From NCBI GenBank assembly GCA_003445035.1, contig DLVV01000390.1:4664-18548 (forward strand): 13,885 bases of DNA, read 5' to 3'. Source of the stretch: Planctomycetaceae bacterium (GTDB lineage: Bacteria > Planctomycetota > Planctomycetia > Planctomycetales > Planctomycetaceae). Below are positions 1 through 7,652 of this stretch, piece by piece. The notes beneath the pieces are model-generated. The model saw nothing but the letters and a program-made list of their open reading frames with translations, ran no database searches and had not been told where the DNA came from. The position numbers were made by a program, and so were the translations under genes. Each line of letters opens with the position of its first letter. Position 1 is the stretch's first letter.

Positions 1-2
1 TG

Positions 3-1418
3 GTGGAACAGCCGGAACCGAAGAAGTTGATCACCGGAGCGGTGCAGAAAGTTTCGTTGACGCAACCGGCGAAGGACGCCTCTGGTGGCGAAAAGAAACC
101 GCAGTCCGACGAGGCACCCTTCCCGGTCGATCTGCCGACGGTGTTGAGGCTGGCAGGAGCTCAGAACTGGAACATCGAGCTGGCTGCCGAGCGTGTTCGG
201 GAAGCCCAGGCGGCAGTAGATGCTGCCGAAGCGATGTGGATGCCGTCCCTACAGGCCGGAATGGGGTACAACCATCACACCGGAAATATCCAGGCGACAC
301 CCGGGAACGTGGTTGATTCTCGACGCAGTTCGCTGTTCCTGGGTGGAGGCCCGAATCTTGGAATGGCGCCGTTGACCGGCGGTTCCGGTGGCCCACTGCG
401 GATGGGCGTCAACCTGTCTCTGGCCGACGTGATCTTCAAACCTCTTGCCGCGCGACAAAGTCTGGATGTCGAGCGAGCCCGGCAGACGGCGACCTTCAAC
501 GACACCTTGCAGGATGCGGCGTTGGCCTATTTCGGACTGGTTCAGTCTCAAGGGCGTTTGGCCAATCTCCAGACGGATCTGCAAGATGCGCGAGCCCTGT
601 TACGGCAGACCGAAGCGTTCATGACAGCCGGCAAGGGGTCGCAGGCTGATGTCACGCGGATGGCGACGGATGTCCAACGGAGACGACAGCGGGTGGCGGT
701 TGCCGAATCGGACGTGTCGGTCGCCTCGGCGCGGCTGGCTCGCCAATTGCGTCTCGATCCGTCGACCACGCTGTTCGCGTTGGAAGAGCAGGCCGTGCCG
801 GTGGATCTGTTGGAAGAGTCCACGACATTGGAGGGATTGGTCGACGGGGCTCTGGCCGCACGGCCCGAGTTGGCAGCCGCTCGGGCGTCGGTCGATGTGG
901 CCGGGTCGGACCGGTCCGCCGCCGACTGGAAACCCTGGTTGCCACACCTCCAACTGGGATTTTCTGCCGGTGGATTTGGCGGTGCGGCGAGTGACTCGAT
1001 CGGACGACTCGGCGGTCGGACAGATTTCGATCTGCTGGCCGTCTGGGAAATTCAGAACATGGGGCAAGGAACTCGTGCGGCACGCGCCGTAGCGACCAGT
1101 CGTGAGCGTCAGGCTGCGGTGACGTTGTCCAGGACGCGAGACGATGTGGTGACCGAGGTGACCCAGGCCTGGCACGAGACGGCGGGCAGCCGGAAACGTC
1201 TGGCGATGTCCGGTGAGCGGCTCAAGCAGGCGGGCGAATCCCTGCGATTGCACCGCCTGAGGATCCGCGGCCTGGTTGGACTTCCGTTGGAGGCTCTGCA
1301 GGCTGTTGAGGCGATTTCGCAGGCCAGGCAGGACCGGTTGGAGGCCATCATCGGCTTCAATCGAAGCCAGGTCGGTTTGCTCCGGGCCGTGGGGCGGCCG
1401 CTGGGTGGCAGCCGGTAG
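3..1418 (+). CDS. TolC-family outer membrane efflux protein (5' end cut by window)
   Basis: This is the outer-membrane channel component of a tripartite efflux or type I secretion system. In that family a trimer forms a beta barrel in the outer membrane and a long alpha-helical tunnel in the periplasm. The 471 visible residues show the two-fold internal repeat of the family: roughly residues 45-255 and 275-460 each start with a helix rich in Ala, Glu and Arg, and continue through a W-x-P-x-L-x-x-G strand entry (W79, P81; again near 'KPWLPHLQLGFSAGG'). Long heptad-like helices such as 'ARALLRQTEAFMTAGKGSQ' follow. No signal peptide is visible. The reading frame is open to the left edge, and the GTG at position 3 is simply the first possible start, so the gene almost certainly begins upstream. 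A membrane-fusion protein or inner-membrane pump gene probably lies off the window. Substrate cannot be inferred. Confidence 0.85.
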   Translation: MEQPEPKKLITGAVQKVSLTQPAKDASGGEKKPQSDEAPFPVDLPTVLRLAGAQNWNIELAAERVREAQAAVDAAEAMWMPSLQAGMGYNHHTGNIQATPGNVVDSRRSSLFLGGGPNLGMAPLTGGSGGPLRMGVNLSLADVIFKPLAARQSLDVERARQTATFNDTLQDAALAYFGLVQSQGRLANLQTDLQDARALLRQTEAFMTAGKGSQADVTRMATDVQRRRQRVAVAESDVSVASARLARQLRLDPSTTLFALEEQAVPVDLLEESTTLEGLVDGALAARPELAAARASVDVAGSDRSAADWKPWLPHLQLGFSAGGFGGAASDSIGRLGGRTDFDLLAVWEIQNMGQGTRAARAVATSRERQAAVTLSRTRDDVVTEVTQAWHETAGSRKRLAMSGERLKQAGESLRLHRLRIRGLVGLPLEALQAVEAISQARQDRLEAIIGFNRSQVGLLRAVGRPLGGSR

Positions 1419-1421
1419 TTT

Positions 1422-1434
1422 CGGCCCACGGCCG
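1422..1434. terminator. Short GC hairpin between convergent genes
   Basis: CGGCC (1422-1426), a three-base CAC loop and GGCCG (1430-1434) form a perfect five-pair stem. It fills most of the 17-base gap between the stop of the TolC-like gene (TAG, 1416-1418) and the stop of the minus-strand aminotransferase (TGA, 1438-1436). The position suits a bidirectional transcription end. There is no T-run on either side, so this is not a classical intrinsic terminator, and a stem this short can arise by chance in GC-rich DNA. Confidence 0.25.
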
Positions 1435-1435
1435 T

Positions 1436-2593
1436 TCAGCTGAGCACATCGATCAGCCTGTCGACGTCGTCGCGGTTCGAGTAGGCATGCGGACTGGCTC
1501 GAAGTCGGCCGTCCCGACAGTTGATGACGACATCCCGGTCGCGACAGGTTCGCATCAGTTCCCGCGGAGATTGCCCGGGCATTTCGAACGAGACGATTCC
1601 CGAGGAGTGTTCCGGAGTTCGATTGCTGGAGACGAGGCCTCCGATGGCGGTCAGCTTCTCACACAGATGGCCGGTGATTTCGAGGATCTTCGATTCGATC
1701 TGTTCGATTCCCAGGCCATCCAGCCAGACGAGACTCGCCTCGAGGCCGGCGATTCCCGCCATGTTGTAGGTTCCTCCTTCGTATCGCCCGGCGTGGGGCT
1801 TGAGGTCGAGTTCGGTGTTGCTGAAGTCACCGGCGTGACGCACGCTGTTCCAGCCCAGGCCCATGGGACGCAGACAATCCAGAAGTGACGGGTGGATGTA
1901 GAACACGCCGGCGCCCTCGGGACCCAACATCCACTTGTGACCGTCGGCAGCCAGGGCGTCGATTCCCATTGCCTTTACGTCGAGCGGAAAGGCGCCCAGG
2001 CCCTGGATGGCGTCGACGAACAGCCAGGCACCGTGCTGATGAGCGATCTTTGCCACCCGCCCGGGATCGATCCGGAAGCCGGTCCGATACCCGATCCAGC
2101 TGATGGCGACAAGGCGGGTGTGTTCGTCGCAGGCGGCCTCGATCTCGTCGTAGCCCACATGGTCGAGGTCGACCGGAAGCACCCGAACCTCGACACCCCG
2201 GTCGGCGAGGTGCCGCCAGGCGTAGAGGTTGGAGGGGAATTCGCAGGCGGGGACAACAAGGTTGTCGCCGGGTTGCCAGCCGATGCCTTCGGCCACCAGT
2301 CCCACGCCCTCGGTCGTGTTCCGGATCACGGCGATCTGACGCTCGTCGGCACCCAGGAGTCCTGCGGCGGATCGTCTCAGCCTCTCGACCCGATCTCGCC
2401 AATGATTCCAGTCGGTGGCTCCGTTGAGGGCCAGGTCATCGACCCAGTCCCGCATCGCGTCGGCTGCCACGGTGGGCAACGGTGCCACGGCGGCGTGGTC
2501 GAGGTAGGCCCAACGGTGTGACGAAGGCATGCCCTGCCGCATGCGTTCGGTCCAGTCCGACTGGCCGGTTGTCTGGGGGTCGTGTCCGTTCAT
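1436..2593 (-). CDS. Class V aminotransferase-fold PLP-dependent enzyme
   Basis: This 385-residue fold-type I PLP enzyme belongs to the cysteine desulfurase/isopenicillin N epimerase superfamily. Visible landmarks are the N-terminal 'YLDHAAVAPLP' (30-40), the phosphate-side 'RNTTEGV' (91-97), the PLP-ring Asp in 'VDAIQG' (D194, Q197), the Schiff-base lysine in 'DGHKWMLGPEG' (H219, K220), the R-Y-E-x-G-T motif (R270-T275) and the C-terminal 'RASPHAYSN' (R365-N373). The SufS/IscS catalytic-cysteine loop between the small-domain strand and the R-x-S-P-H motif is missing, although an isolated C359 lies nearby. A sulfur-transfer role is therefore doubtful; an epimerase, lyase or aminotransferase-like reaction on an unknown amino acid fits better. 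The start is supported by GGAG six bases upstream of the ATG. It diverges from the helicase gene and converges on the TolC-like gene, so it is probably a single-gene transcript. Confidence 0.88.
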   Translation of the reverse strand: MNGHDPQTTGQSDWTERMRQGMPSSHRWAYLDHAAVAPLPTVAADAMRDWVDDLALNGATDWNHWRDRVERLRRSAAGLLGADERQIAVIRNTTEGVGLVAEGIGWQPGDNLVVPACEFPSNLYAWRHLADRGVEVRVLPVDLDHVGYDEIEAACDEHTRLVAISWIGYRTGFRIDPGRVAKIAHQHGAWLFVDAIQGLGAFPLDVKAMGIDALAADGHKWMLGPEGAGVFYIHPSLLDCLRPMGLGWNSVRHAGDFSNTELDLKPHAGRYEGGTYNMAGIAGLEASLVWLDGLGIEQIESKILEITGHLCEKLTAIGGLVSSNRTPEHSSGIVSFEMPGQSPRELMRTCRDRDVVINCRDGRLRASPHAYSNRDDVDRLIDVLS

Positions 2594-2677
2594 CGGCGTC
2601 TCCGCTGCGTCGCGTCACCGGTGGCGACGGCCTATCATGACGGCCGCTGTTTCACTCGGCAACGAAGCTCGACCACC
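2594..2677. promoter_or_regulatory. Divergent spacer with weak promoter-like sequences
   Basis: These 84 bases must hold the promoters of the minus-strand aminotransferase and the plus-strand helicase. On the plus strand TATCAT (2633-2638) matches the -10 consensus at five of six positions, but no convincing -35 lies 16-18 bases upstream. On the minus strand, TTGCCG and CATGAT are separated by 17 bases and end over the same spot, so the two promoters might overlap. The minus-strand GGAG six bases before the aminotransferase ATG is a good ribosome binding site. The helicase ATG at 2678 has no clear Shine-Dalgarno sequence. The promoter assignments are weak pattern matches. Confidence 0.3.
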
Positions 2678-5059
2678 ATGAACTCCTCTGTCCCGACCCG
2701 TGACGAACTGGTGTCGGGGTACCTCGATCAACTTCCGTTCGAGCCGTACCCGATCCAGGAGGAGGCGTTGCTGGCGTGGTTCGGATCGGATGAGGGCGTG
2801 CTGGTCTGCACTCCGACCGGCACCGGCAAGACGCTGATCGCCGAGGCGGCCGTATACGAGGGCCTGGCGACAGGCCGACGCGTCTACTACACGACGCCGT
2901 TGATCGCCCTGTGTGAACAGAAGCTCCGCGAATTGCAGGATTCGGCCCAGCGGTGGGGGTATCCCCGCGAGTCGGTCGGGCTGATCACCGGCAACCGGAG
3001 AGTCAACCCCGACGCTCCGGTGCTGGTGGTGGTCGCCGAGGTGCTGCTGAATCGCCTGTTGCAACAGGGGCCCGACCAAACCGGCGGCGAGCAGGAAGAG
3101 ATCGATGCGGTGGTGATGGACGAATTCCACAGTTTCAATGACCCCGAGCGGGGTGTTGTCTGGGAATTGTCATTGGGGTTGTTGCCGAGTTCGGTCCGAC
3201 TGCTGCTGCTCTCGGCGACCGTGGGAAACGCATCGGGTTTCCTGGGCTGGCTGCGGTCCAGTCACCAACGACGATTGACGCTGGTGCAGTCCGATCAAAG
3301 ACGCGTGCCGTTGACACACCATTGGATCGGGGAGGAACTACTGGGAGAGCAGATCGAGCAGATGGTGGCGTCCGAGAGAACTCCCGCCCTGGTATTCAGT
3401 TTCCACCGCGAGGGGTGCTGGAGTTCGGCGGAACTGCTGAAGGGGAAACGGCTGGTCGACGGGGAACAACAGAAAGCCCTGGCCGAGGCGGTTAACGCCT
3501 TCGACTGGGGACCGGGTGGTGGCCGGAAGCTGAAACCCCTGCTGTTGCGTGGTGTGGGAGTGCACCATGCCGGCATCCTGCCCAAGTACAAACGGATGGT
3601 CGAGGACCTGTTTTGCCAGAGGTTGCTGTCGGTGGTGGTTTGCACCGAAACGCTGGCCGCCGGAGTCAACCTCCCCGCCCGCTCGGTGGTGCTGACGGAA
3701 CTGCTGAAGGGACCGCCGGGCAAAAAGACCGTGATCGACCCCAGCCGGGCTCATCAGATGTTTGGACGAGCTGGCCGGCCGCAATTCGATGACCGCGGCG
3801 ATGTCTTTGTGCTGGCTCATGAGGACGACGTGAAGATTGCGAGGTTCAAAGAGAAGCTGGCGACGATCCCCGAGAAGACCGGTGATCCGAAGTTGATTCA
3901 GATGCGTAAGAAGTTGTTGAAGAAGATGCCCAAGCGGAGTCCCAACCGGCAGTACTGGAACGAGAAACAGTTCAACCGTCTGGTCGGTTCGCCACCCGGG
4001 GATCTGTTCAGTCGGGGTGACATCCCGTGGCGATTGCTGGCCTACCTGCTGTCGGTTTCACCGCGAGTGGAACGTCTTCACGAGTTCATCGACGGTCGGT
4101 TGCTGGGGCCCAAGGCATGCGAATCGGCACACGGCCGCCTGGACGAGATGTTGATGACGTTGTGGGCGGGGGGATTTGTCGAACTGGAGCCCGAGCCGCC
4201 TGGGCGGGGTGGCGAGGCGGTTGACGATGCTCCCGATCCGCCGGCCGTCCCGGGGATGCTGGGAGCTTTGATGGCCGAAGCGGTCGCCGTGTCGGACCAG
4301 TCGAACGGGGCGGCCGGGAAGCCCGACGTTTCGGAGCGGAGCGAGTCGAGCGGTTACCGTGCCGAACTGGCTCGACCTACCGAGCGAATGGAGATGCTGT
4401 TGGGATTTCGGAGCATCCACCCGATTTACGGAGCGTTCTTGAGAGATCACCTGGGAACGGCGAGCCGTGTCGAGTGGATCCAGGCATTGGAGAGCACCCT
4501 GGAATTTCCCGGTTCGGCTCTTCGGTCGGTTCGCGTTCCGGGTCCGGAACGAGTTCCCCAGGGTCCGTTGGCCGTTGAGAGACTGCACCCGGAGTTGCTG
4601 AAGCGGGGGCTGGCCACCGCGGCGGAACTGGGAAGCGAACCCGAGGAGGACGAATTCGGCGAAAGGATCTGGCCTCTGCGGCTGGCCGAGAAGCTGAAGT
4701 TGTTGTTCGATGCCCAGTATCCCGGGTCGGGTCGATTGAGGATCGCGGCGATCTGGGCGGCGGGGGCGATCGACGAATTCGGCGGCGACTTCGACAAGGT
4801 CGTTGGAATGGCGGATCTTGGTCGGCAGGAGGGGGTGTTGTTCCGTCACCTGCTGCGGTTCGTTCTGTTGTTACAGGAATTCTCGAACACCCCGCCCCGC
4901 GATGCTGATCCGCATGCGTGGAGTGACGAACTGACGGAGTTGGCCGAACGATTGACCCGGTCGTGCCAGGCCGTCGATCCCCAGAGTGCCGACCAGTTCC
5001 TGGAAGACACGCGGACGCGAGATCCCCTGGGTGATGTCTGGCGCGAGGTTCAGGGGTGA
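2678..5059 (+). CDS. Superfamily 2 DExH helicase, Ski2/Hel308/Brr2-like
   Basis: This protein of 793 residues is probably a cytoplasmic ATP-dependent RNA or DNA helicase. From the ATG at 2678 it has a Q-motif-like 'FEPYPIQEEAL' (21-31), Walker A 'TPTGTGKT' (45-52), Walker B 'DEFH' (148-151), motif III 'SAT' (179-181), 'HHAGILP' (296-302), 'CTETLAAGVNLPAR' (322-335) and motif VI 'QMFGRAGRP' (360-368). The HHAG and AxGVNLPA motifs are characteristic of the Ski2-like group rather than DEAD-box or RecQ proteins. A basic stretch rich in Lys and Arg follows (about 407-440), then a Pro/Glu/Asp/Gly-rich probable linker (about 502-567). The last roughly 225 residues look helical and I cannot assign them. 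The frame opens earlier (GTG at 2582), but that start would overlap the divergent aminotransferase and add a low-quality leader, so 2678 is preferred; GTG 2621 is a less likely alternative. Its stop overlaps the next gene. Confidence 0.88.
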   Translation: MNSSVPTRDELVSGYLDQLPFEPYPIQEEALLAWFGSDEGVLVCTPTGTGKTLIAEAAVYEGLATGRRVYYTTPLIALCEQKLRELQDSAQRWGYPRESVGLITGNRRVNPDAPVLVVVAEVLLNRLLQQGPDQTGGEQEEIDAVVMDEFHSFNDPERGVVWELSLGLLPSSVRLLLLSATVGNASGFLGWLRSSHQRRLTLVQSDQRRVPLTHHWIGEELLGEQIEQMVASERTPALVFSFHREGCWSSAELLKGKRLVDGEQQKALAEAVNAFDWGPGGGRKLKPLLLRGVGVHHAGILPKYKRMVEDLFCQRLLSVVVCTETLAAGVNLPARSVVLTELLKGPPGKKTVIDPSRAHQMFGRAGRPQFDDRGDVFVLAHEDDVKIARFKEKLATIPEKTGDPKLIQMRKKLLKKMPKRSPNRQYWNEKQFNRLVGSPPGDLFSRGDIPWRLLAYLLSVSPRVERLHEFIDGRLLGPKACESAHGRLDEMLMTLWAGGFVELEPEPPGRGGEAVDDAPDPPAVPGMLGALMAEAVAVSDQSNGAAGKPDVSERSESSGYRAELARPTERMEMLLGFRSIHPIYGAFLRDHLGTASRVEWIQALESTLEFPGSALRSVRVPGPERVPQGPLAVERLHPELLKRGLATAAELGSEPEEDEFGERIWPLRLAEKLKLLFDAQYPGSGRLRIAAIWAAGAIDEFGGDFDKVVGMADLGRQEGVLFRHLLRFVLLLQEFSNTPPRDADPHAWSDELTELAERLTRSCQAVDPQSADQFLEDTRTRDPLGDVWREVQG

Positions 5060-5904
5060 TGTCAGGGGGAGACTCGCTCGAAATCGAATCCGGACAGTTT
5101 GATGACTGGCCGGGATTGGGGCGTGTCTGCCGATTGGGGTTGGCCACGAGGGGAAACACCTCGCTGGAGCCCGAGGACGTCGAGCACGCGGTCGATTGTG
5201 GGATCAACTATCTGAACTGGTGTCGTCACGCCGACGGGTTGCAGGAGTGGATCCGACAATCTGGTCGACGCCGAGAGGATGTTCGGGTGGCTGTTCAGTT
5301 CTTCGCGAGGACCGCGTCGGGGGCCCGGGAGGAACTGTCCGAGTGCCTGGAGCAGCTCGGCACAGATTATCTCGACGTGTTGACCTACTACTATGTCGAG
5401 AGCGAGGCCGAGTGGGAGCAGATCATCTCGGCAGACGGAGCGGCCGAGGTGGTCGACGCCGCTCGCGCTGAGGGAGTGGTACGCTCGATCGGCCTGACCA
5501 GCCACCAGCGTGGCCTCGCCGCCGAATGGGTCTCCGGTGGCCGTCTCGACAGCCTGATGATTCGTTACAACGCGGCCCATCGAGGGGCCGAGCGGGATGT
5601 GTTTCCGGTGACCGAAGCTCAGAAATGTCCGGTCGTGGCGTTCACCTGCCTTCGCTGGGGGGAGCTGATCCGGTCGACTCCGGACGATCCCCCTGGGTTC
5701 TCTGTTCCGTCGGCGGCCGATTGCTATCGCTGGGTGATGTGCCAGTCGGCGGTGACGGTGGCGCTGGCCGCTCCCGACGGGCGGCATGAACTCGACGAGG
5801 TGCTCGCCGTGATTTCCCCGTTCCAGGAGATGACGCCTGCCGTCCACTCGGCGATCAGCGACCACGGTGACCGAGTGTATCGGCACGGCGGAGGGTTTCC
5901 CTAG
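5059..5904 (+). CDS. Aldo/keto-reductase-fold protein, catalytic tetrad lost
   Basis: This 281-residue protein follows the aldo/keto reductase layout. The barrel strand 'GINYLNW' (48-54) matches the family GINFFDTA segment; 'LGTDYLDVLTYYY' (100-112) matches LGTDYLDLYLIH; 'IGLTSHQ' matches IGVSNF; 'IRYNAAHRGAERDVFP' and 'CPVVAFTCL' match the later strands. Aligned this way, all four catalytic positions differ: Asp is N53, Tyr is A58, Lys is Q80 and His is Y111. Ordinary hydride transfer to a carbonyl is therefore unlikely, although the fold and perhaps cofactor binding may remain. The ATG lies inside the helicase stop (TGATG, 5057-5061), indicating translational coupling; GTG at 5056 would add one residue. 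It may be a nucleotide sensor, a scaffold or an enzyme of different chemistry. The function is not known. Confidence 0.8.
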   Translation: MSGGDSLEIESGQFDDWPGLGRVCRLGLATRGNTSLEPEDVEHAVDCGINYLNWCRHADGLQEWIRQSGRRREDVRVAVQFFARTASGAREELSECLEQLGTDYLDVLTYYYVESEAEWEQIISADGAAEVVDAARAEGVVRSIGLTSHQRGLAAEWVSGGRLDSLMIRYNAAHRGAERDVFPVTEAQKCPVVAFTCLRWGELIRSTPDDPPGFSVPSAADCYRWVMCQSAVTVALAAPDGRHELDEVLAVISPFQEMTPAVHSAISDHGDRVYRHGGGFP

Positions 5905-7496
5905 GGGGAGTTGTCTCCGGATGCCGGCTGCAGCGGCAACCGGATCGGTTTGTATCGTCCTTGTCGCTCGACCCTCAGCGTGATCGTGCCGTGACGTTGA
6001 CTGAGCAGCTTGGCGAGATTTGCTCCCCGAGCGATGGGCCGTCCGTTGACCGTGGTGATCCGGTCGGCACCTTTGAGCCCGGCACGGCCGGCCGGAGAGG
6101 CTGTGGAAACACCGCTGACAACAACGGCATGGGGCTCGGCGTCATCAACCAGCCATTCGAATCCCAGTCTCTGAGCTTCACCCGGCAGTAGCAGGGTGCG
6201 GATCCGCAGTTTCTTCTTGTTTCGACGTCGTGTCAGGACTTCGATCTGTGAGGGTGATGACAGGATGCGCCAAGCGAATTCCTCGGCGTCCTTGATGTCG
6301 ACACCTCCGAGTTTCAGCAGCCGGTCGCCCTTTTTGAGCTTGGCCTCATCGGCAGCGGTGTCGTCCGCGACGTCGGTCAGTTGGATGATGCCCTGTTGAG
6401 CAAGTTCGGAGTCCCACGCGGCTCCCAGTCTTTGCTGAGCGTTGGTCGCCGAGGATTCCAGCTTGCGACGGTAGGCCTCGGATTCCTCGGTGGCCACAGG
6501 ACGGAAACCGGGCATTTCGCTGCGGCAGGCCGCATCGTGAGAAAGGCTCACCAGCAACCGCGTGATTCTCTCGAGACCGCTCCAGGCAATTCGATCGGCG
6601 TCGTCGCCGGGGCGGTGGTATTGACCGTGCAGTCCGGTGTGGAGAAACAGGACCGGGATGTCTTTGGCGAAGAAGGGATGGTGATCGCTGTTGGCCAGCA
6701 GGTCCCAGTTGAAGTCCAGGGCCATTGGCCGTTTCAGCCGCGTGTTGTGTTTGACGGCCAGGTGCCGAAGCCCGACGCCCGTCCGCGAGCCGAAGACCAC
6801 CAGCCGGTCGTCTCGCAACCGACCGACCATGTCGACGTTCAGTGCCATGTCGATCGCTTCCACGGGGATCGTCGGGTGTGCGGTCCAGTACTTGGAACCC
6901 AGCAGGCCCAGTTCTTCTGCATCCCAGAAGACGAACAGGATCGAACGCCGATGATCCAACTGTCCGGATCCGGCCAGGGCTTCGGCGACTTCGAGCACCG
7001 CAGCGGATCCGCTGGCGTTGTCGTCGGCTCCGTTGTGAATCTGTCCGATGCCTCCCAGGCTGGTCCGCTTGGTTCCCAGGCCGACGTGGTCGTAGTGAGC
7101 TCCGATGACGATGAAGCGGTCCCTCAACTTCGGGTCTGTTCCCGGGAGCACCGACAACACGTTCCGAAATCCTTTCTCGGAGAATTCCTGGTAGAAATCT
7201 CCATTGCCCCCGGCGGGTTTCAGGCCGATGCGTCTCAGTTGCTGGACGAGATAGGCTCCGGCGGCTTGTCCTCCCTGTGAACCGGCCGCTCGACCTCTCA
7301 GCGTGTCGCTGGCCAGGGTGTTGATGTGTTGTTTGAGGTCGGCGCGACGAACGGATGCGAGAGCCTGGTCGAGCGGCGTTAGGGGATCGGCGCGTAGGAA
7401 TGACGTGCTGATCGCGGCGAAGAGAATCGTCGCGACGGCCGTCACCGCCGGAATTCTGACACTGCGGATCCGGAAAACTGAGGACAGGCGGGACAT
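5901..7496 (-). CDS. Secreted M28 zinc aminopeptidase-like protein with two PDZ-like repeats
   Basis: This is a probable exported metallopeptidase of family M28, which releases N-terminal amino acids with two zinc ions. Numbered from the ATG at 7496, it has an N-terminal basic-hydrophobic signal segment (about 8-36, ending near 'FLRAD'). The M28 metal ligands follow in order: 'GAHYDH' (H134), 'NGADDNASG' (D158/D159), 'DAEELG' (catalytic E194, ligand E195), 'NVDMVG' (D222) and 'YHRPGDD' (H294). All expected ligands are present, so activity is plausible. The C-terminal third holds two PDZ-like units (about 369-436 and 442-522) with 'KKGDRLLKLGGVDI' and 'GRAGLKGADRITTVNGRPI' signatures, which often bind C-termini or unfolded substrates. 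The frame allows a start at 7538, but the ATG at 7496 has AGGAG ten bases upstream and gives a better signal peptide. Substrate is unknown. Confidence 0.88.
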   Translation of the reverse strand: MSRLSSVFRIRSVRIPAVTAVATILFAAISTSFLRADPLTPLDQALASVRRADLKQHINTLASDTLRGRAAGSQGGQAAGAYLVQQLRRIGLKPAGGNGDFYQEFSEKGFRNVLSVLPGTDPKLRDRFIVIGAHYDHVGLGTKRTSLGGIGQIHNGADDNASGSAAVLEVAEALAGSGQLDHRRSILFVFWDAEELGLLGSKYWTAHPTIPVEAIDMALNVDMVGRLRDDRLVVFGSRTGVGLRHLAVKHNTRLKRPMALDFNWDLLANSDHHPFFAKDIPVLFLHTGLHGQYHRPGDDADRIAWSGLERITRLLVSLSHDAACRSEMPGFRPVATEESEAYRRKLESSATNAQQRLGAAWDSELAQQGIIQLTDVADDTAADEAKLKKGDRLLKLGGVDIKDAEEFAWRILSSPSQIEVLTRRRNKKKLRIRTLLLPGEAQRLGFEWLVDDAEPHAVVVSGVSTASPAGRAGLKGADRITTVNGRPIARGANLAKLLSQRHGTITLRVERQGRYKPIRLPLQPASGDNSP

Positions 7497-7652
7497 CAGC
7501 AAATGGCTCCTGGAGGACCAGGGATCACGGGTCTGCAATAACTCTGCGGTGTGTCAGAGTGCCGGGCAACTGGTCTTGCGGCTGATTCCGACCATGGGAT
7601 AAAAGAGTTCTCCCGGTTACGACGAATCGCGCGATCGACACCAGTGGCACGG
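7497..7652. promoter_or_regulatory. Divergent spacer with inverted repeat and possible promoter
   Basis: This 156-base region separates the minus-strand peptidase from the plus-strand membrane SAM-domain gene. It contains a perfect six-base inverted repeat, ACTCTG (7541-7546) and CAGAGT (7555-7560), with an eight-base spacer, of a size that suits a dimeric regulator. On the plus strand TTGCGG (7576-7581) and GATAAA (7598-7603), 16 bases apart, resemble a sigma-70 promoter about 50 bases before the ATG at 7653. On the minus strand AGGAG before the peptidase ATG is a good ribosome binding site. I found no convincing promoter for the peptidase. Confidence 0.35.

Noticed and set aside
1892..2521. 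Plus-strand open frame of 209 codons inside the aminotransferase
   Set aside because: The minus-strand frame has the complete PLP enzyme motif set and a good ribosome binding site; the plus-strand product shows no recognisable feature.
2582..2677. Upstream GTG start for the helicase
   Set aside because: It would overlap the divergent aminotransferase start and add 32 residues without family resemblance.
4058..5207. Minus-strand open frames opposite the helicase C-terminus and AKR-like gene
   Set aside because: Compositionally biased products without motifs, lying over two plus-strand genes with family signatures on both sides.
7551..7652. Upstream ATG start for the membrane SAM-domain gene
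   Set aside because: The added 34 residues are polar and carry no signal or domain. The start also overlaps the inverted repeat and lies upstream of the only promoter-like pair.
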